From Diphasiastrum complanatum (taxonomy: Eukaryota; Streptophyta; Lycopodiopsida; Lycopodiales; Lycopodiaceae): 64,000 nt of DNA. The notes below the pieces were generated by a model. That model had not been told where the DNA came from. It made no database searches and saw nothing but the letters and a program-made list of their open reading frames with translations. How positions within the stretch are numbered: the stretch's first letter is position 1; the number at the start of each line of letters is the position of its first letter. Positions 59,325 through 64,000 of this stretch are shown in pieces. The stretch is taken from the NCBI GenBank assembly GCA_029204225.1, contig CM055107.1, positions 48,794,550 through 48,858,549 of the forward strand. Reading direction: 5' to 3'. A program made the position numbers and the translations under genes.

Positions 59325-62300
59325 CTCCCTCTTCAACATTGGATGCTAGTTTCAACATAGTCTTTGAGCACATTCCAAGATTAGATCTATGCATTAAATA
59401 TAGGTCCTTTCCCAATGGTTTGGTGAAGATATCAGCCACACACTCCTTTGAAGAGACATGTTGAAGCTCCACCTCTTTGGCAATGACTTGATCTCTCACA
59501 AAATGGTGAGCAATCTCAATGTGCTTGCTCCTTGCATGAAAAACAGGATTGCTTGCCAAGCTTTGGGCTGAAAGGTTATCACAAAGTATGATTGGAGTCT
59601 TCTCTGGTTCCAGCAAGTGAAGATCCAATAACATCCTCTTGATCCAAAGAATCTCCTTGGTGCATGTTGTTAATGCCTTGTACTCGGCTTCGGTGGAAGA
59701 TAGAGAGATAGTTGGTTGCTTCTTTGATAGCCATGAGACCACTCCATCTCCAAGATAGATTGCAAAGGCACTTGTTGACTTCCTATCCATTTGATCACCT
59801 GCAAAATCTGAATCTGAAAATCCACAAAGGTTAGGTGTAGTACCTCCATACAAGATGCCAAAATCTCTAGATCCCGAGATGTATCTAAGTACTCTCTTTC
59901 CTAGCTTCCAATGAGCCTCACTAGGATCTTGCATAAATTGACTTAGTTTACCAACCACAAAGCTTAGATCAGGTCTTGTGATGGTTAACCATATAAGAGA
60001 TCCTATTAGCTTTCTATAGAGAGTAATGTCCTTGAAGGATCTTTCATTACTTCTTGTAGTTAGCTTTACATTTGATTCCATAGGAGTAGAAACAACTTTA
60101 CAATCTTCCATATGAAACCTTTTTAGAATAGAGTTAACATACTTTTCTTGACATATGAATGTAGATTTAGAAGTTCTAATAATCTCTATTCCCAAGATAT
60201 AATGAAGTTTACCAAGATCTTGAATTTCAAACTCTCTTTTGAGTGCCATCTTGATTTCATCTATATCTAGATTGTTACCACCACTTAAGATAATGTCATC
60301 AACATAGATCAAAAGTAAAGTGATATCATTTTCATTCAATCTAAAGTAGAGAGAATGATCATACTCACTCATAACAAAGTTTTGAGAAAGTAAGAAGGAA
60401 TTGAGCTTAGCATACCAACTCCTTGGTGCTTGCTTTAGCCCATACAAACTCTTTTGGAGATAGCACACATGATTAGGCTCATCATGTGAAACATAGCCCT
60501 CGGGTTGCTCCATGTAAATATCTTCTTCAAGATCACCATTCAAGAAGGCATTAGTAACATCCATTTGCCACATATCCCAATCATAAAGAGTTGCAAGAGA
60601 GATTAGGATTCGAATAGTTACCATCTTTGCCACGGGTGCAAAGGTCTCATCATAGTCAATACCATATTCTTGAGCATACCCCTTTGCCACCAACCTTGCC
60701 TTGTACTTGTTGATTGATCCATCTTGATTTGTCTTGATCTTGAAGATCCACTTACAACCAATTGCCTTCTTGTCCTTTGGAAGCTTTACCAACCTCCATG
60801 TGTTGCTTTTGATGAGTGCTTGATGCTCATGATCCATGGCTTGGATCTTCTTTTGAATTGCTTCACCTACACAAGTTGGTTCATCAAAAGAGGTAAGAAA
60901 AGCAAAGTTAGAGTTGTCCACCACTTGCTTTCCTTTTTCATCATAGGTTAGCCCTTTGCCTTTGAGTCTTCCTTGAAGTTTGCTTTGGAGTGGCATCTCC
61001 ATCTTCATCCAAGACATCTTGCACATCATGATGATTAGTAGGCACATCAACATCAACATCAACAACATTGGAAACATTCTCTTCATGAAAGATGACATCC
61101 CTACTTATGACAACTTTCTTTGTAGAAGGAATGTACACTTTGTAAGCCTTGCTTACTTCACTATAGCCAACAAACACACCCTTCTTTGATGAAGGATCTT
61201 TTTTAGTTCTATCATCAAGTGTGATATTGACAAAACATGTACATCCAAAGATCCTACAATGCTTGACACTCGGCCTTCTACCATAAAGAACCTCATGAGG
61301 AGTTTTACCATCCAAGGAAGAACTTGTCCATCTATTACATAGATAGTTAGCACATGCTAAAGCTTCCCCCCAAAAAGACTTAGCAAGATTAGCATGTAGT
61401 CTCATTGCCTTGGCACATTCACAAAGGGTTCTATTCTTCCTCTCGGCCACTCCATTCTGCTGTGGAGTCCTAGGACTAGACATCTCCCTCTTAATCCCAT
61501 GTGCTATACAAAAGTCTTTGAACCTATTTGAAGAGTATTCCCCTCCATTATCAGATCTTAAGCATTTGATCTTTGTATTGAATTGGTTTTCCATTTCATT
61601 CTTGAACTTGACAAATGCAGCAAACACTTCATCCTTACTTTTAAGAAGATAGATCCAAGTATACCTACTAAAGTCATCAATGAAAGTTGCATACATCTTT
61701 GCCCCACCATTGCTAGTTGTACTAGAAGAATGAATATCAGAATGCACAAGTTGAAAAGCTTCTTTAGATCTAGAAGTAGATCTAGAATAAGCAAGTCTAT
61801 GAGATTTGGACAAGGCACAATGTTCACAAACACTATTGTTTGCAACAAGACTTTTAGGGAGACCAAGAACAAGCTCTTTCTTTGCCATTACCTCCAAAGA
61901 TTTGAAGTTGGGATGGCCCAACCTCTTGTGCCAAACTTCTTGGTTTGTCAATTGCTCCCTAGCCATACATCCTTCATGATTAGAGATCACACATGCATCA
62001 AGCTTGAAAAGTCTACCATGCCTCCTACCTTGAGCAATCAAGGATCCACATTTACTTATCAAACATGCATCTCCAATGAACTCCACATCAAGTCCTTTGT
62101 CAATCATTTGACTTACACTAAGCAAATTCTTAGTGATTGAAGGAATGTACAAAACATTTTCAAGATTTGCTTACCTATTTGTTGAAAGGGAAATAGGAAT
62201 AGTGCCTATGCCTTTGATGTCACATTGACCATCATTTGCAGTGTAGATGATGTTACCTTCTCCCTCATAAGACAATAAGGATGTAAAGTATTCCTTATGT

Positions 62301-63253
62301 CTTGTCATGTGAGATGAGGCTCCACTATCAATCCACCAAGGATCATTATCATCTATGTTGGCTAACAAACTTGAAGTCATAACAAGTGATTCACATGTGT
62401 TATGTTCTTCCTCATCTATTGTAAGATTTCCTTGCCTCTCTCCTTGCTCTCTTTTCTTCTTATAACATTCATTTGCAAAATGACCTTTTATCCCACAATA
62501 AAAGCACTTGAACTTTGACTTATTGTTCTTAGTAGAAGAGGAAGAGGAAGAGTGATCATCATGATCAAAGTTACCACCTTTGGACCATTTCCCTTTGCCT
62601 TTACCTTTGCCCTTGAATTTTCCTTTTGTGAAGAAAGCCTCTTCACCTCCACCTTGCAAGGATGCACCATCAAGCTTTGATTGCAACCTATGTTCTTCAG
62701 CCAATAAGATTTCTTGCAAGTCAACCACACTTGGCAAGACTCTTTGAATGGCAAAACTTTGCACAAGGTTAGCATGTTCATTTAGCAAACCATTCAACAT
62801 AACTTGGACTATTTCACCATCTTTTATGTTCTCATCAATGCATGCTAAATCATCACTTAGGGACTTAACTCTCAAGATAAATGCATGAGCACTTTCACCC
62901 TCTCTTTGCCTACTAGAAAATATTTGTCTCCTTAGGGTCAATACCCTAGATGTGGACTTTGATTCAAAGAGCTTCTTTAAGGCATTCCATGCCTCACTTG
63001 CACTTTGACTCTTTCCAACTTCCTTGAGAAGTTCATTTGTAACATTCATTTTAATGATATGAAGAGCCCTTTTGGCCTTCTTATCAAACCTTTGTTGCTC
63101 TTGAAGTGTGAGAGGTCTCTCTTCAATTTCTGCAACTATGTCCATGAGTTCATTCAACTCAAGTAAGGACTCCATCCTCACTTTCCAAGTAGAGTAGTTT
63201 GATGAACTCAACCTTTCACTAGACTCTAGCATGATCCCACCATTGGAAGCCAT
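59320..63253 (-). pseudogene. Copia gag-pol with three lesions (element A')
   Basis: Nearly identical to the A polyprotein, from the ATG at 63253 to the TGA at 59320, overlapping the LTR start. Lesions against A: an AAA-to-TAA stop at 62171-62173 just after the protease region; a 14-bp deletion near 60955 between GGCTAA repeats, which shifts the frame before reverse transcriptase; and a 6-bp in-frame deletion near 60848 removing two residues. The length (3,934 bp) equals that of A minus its 10-codon tail and these 20 bp. All enzyme domains remain as separate open frames, but no full polyprotein can be made. Confidence 0.95.
59325..59334 (-). promoter_or_regulatory. Polypurine tract of element A'
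   Basis: GAAGAGGGAG on the minus strand, directly before the LTR. Confidence 0.88.
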
Positions 63254-64000
63254 GATTCTAATGTTTCTTCAACTTTTAGGTTCTGTCCTAAAGCACTTAG
63301 CACTCACTTTTCTCTCAACAAATGATAGATAAAGAGATCTATGAAGATTTAGGACCCTAAAACACTTCTATCTTGAACCTAGATGGTTTCCAAGCATAGA
63401 AAGGAAGATTGAAACACATGCAACACTTTGCACACACTAAGAATGAATTACAAAATCAAACCAACCTGAACACACTCTTGCTTAAGCTCTCAAACTTTCC
63501 AGCAAGTGACCAAATCAAGTTATGGTGTGAAGAGTTACTTGCATTCTTAGAAAATACCCAAAACTAGGATGCCAAGATTACCTAGTAATGAACAAACTTG
63601 ATCAACATATGATCAACACACTAAGATATTGATTCAACCTGTAAAACCACATGTAAACCACACTTCTAAAAGTTTATAAACTCCAGCAAGTGATAAATAC
63701 AAGATTTAGAGGTGAATGAATGAGCACACTTAGTGAATCACAAGACTAGCTTCACTATCTTGTCAAATCTTGGTGTTTAGATGTAGATCTAAGATCACTT
63801 CACATGAGAATGTTCCTCAACCTGTTAAGAACCTGAAAACACACTTGCATAATGGTTAACACCTTCTAGCAAATGCTCCAATCAAATTACATAAGGAGAG
63901 TTACTTACATGCTCAACAAAGTACACCAAAAATTATGCCAAAATTGATGACAATCTTTACAATATGCTCTTCACAATGGAGCTTACAATATGTTCACCCA
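63254..64000 (-). other. Leader of element A' with internal repetition
   Basis: Non-coding. A stretch at about 63820-63960 resembles 63465-63590 (shared phrases around GAGAGTTACTT(A/G)CAT), so the leader contains diverged tandem segments. No LTR or primer site before the window end. Confidence 0.65.

Larger units (their letters stand above)
58670..64000 (-). mobile_element. Ty1/copia retrotransposon A' (inverted relative of A), 5' end outside window
   Basis: Minus strand: full 3' LTR, polypurine tract, damaged gag-pol and leader. It matches A (1-4547) closely apart from the LTR that A lost. The leader continues past 63777, where A leaves the window, to the window end with no primer site, so it is at least 747 bp long. 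Confidence 0.93.

Overview
This is nuclear DNA of a land plant. Three things show this: a complete secreted GH9 endo-beta-1,4-glucanase gene with seven GT-AG introns, plant-type Ty1/copia elements, and a Ty3/gypsy chromovirus with a C-terminal chromodomain. Two of these elements use primer-binding sites matching initiator-methionine tRNA. The species cannot be fixed from the sequence; low gene density and layered repeats suggest a large, repeat-rich genome. There is no bacterial, organellar or CRISPR content.

Layout. 1-4547 (+): copia element A, with a complete 1327-codon gag-pol frame and a mostly deleted 3' LTR. 4870-10890 (-): copia element C, complete at both ends with a TGAGA target duplication but a broken gag-pol. 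10.9-14.06 kb: AT-rich DNA with a palindrome cluster, an (AT)n run and two tandem duplications. 14.06-30.63 kb (-): gypsy-like element D, with gag and protease remnants only, an internal tandem duplication and long LTR-like ends. Nested inside D at 21694-27554 (+) is copia element B, which is structurally complete: intact 1316-codon gag-pol, PBS, PPT, TATA, CGACG target duplication and two 653-bp LTRs that I read as differing at one base. 30.63-31.84 kb (+): another gypsy gag fragment, followed by a long (CT)n/(CA)n microsatellite. 32.4-38.3 kb: old copia debris, exon-like pieces and unclassified DNA. 38303-44561 (-): chromovirus E with a GTAAG duplication, no gag, and a pol frame broken by two stop codons. 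44.58-51.33 kb: a copia fragment (F) between inverted arms of about 450 bp, then a mosaic of copia debris. 51.45-55.45 kb: the GH9 gene (-) between inverted copies of a repeat of about 185 bp. 55.45-58.67 kb: a gypsy protease fragment and a stretch dense in ACGTC motifs. 58670-64000 (-): element A', a close relative of A in the opposite orientation, with a full 3' LTR but a damaged gag-pol.

How it fits together. The only clearly functional host gene is the cell-wall glucanase. Almost everything else is retrotransposon sequence of several ages: B is very recent, A and A' fairly recent, E intermediate, and C, D, F and the 33 kb/50 kb copia pieces old. B landed in a duplicated stretch of D, and the other copy of that duplication still shows the empty target. 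I found no convincing new multi-gene system. The best leads are the intact B element, the overlapping upstream ORF and inverted-repeat setting of the GH9 gene, the primer-site tandem array of D, and the ACGTC-rich tracts.
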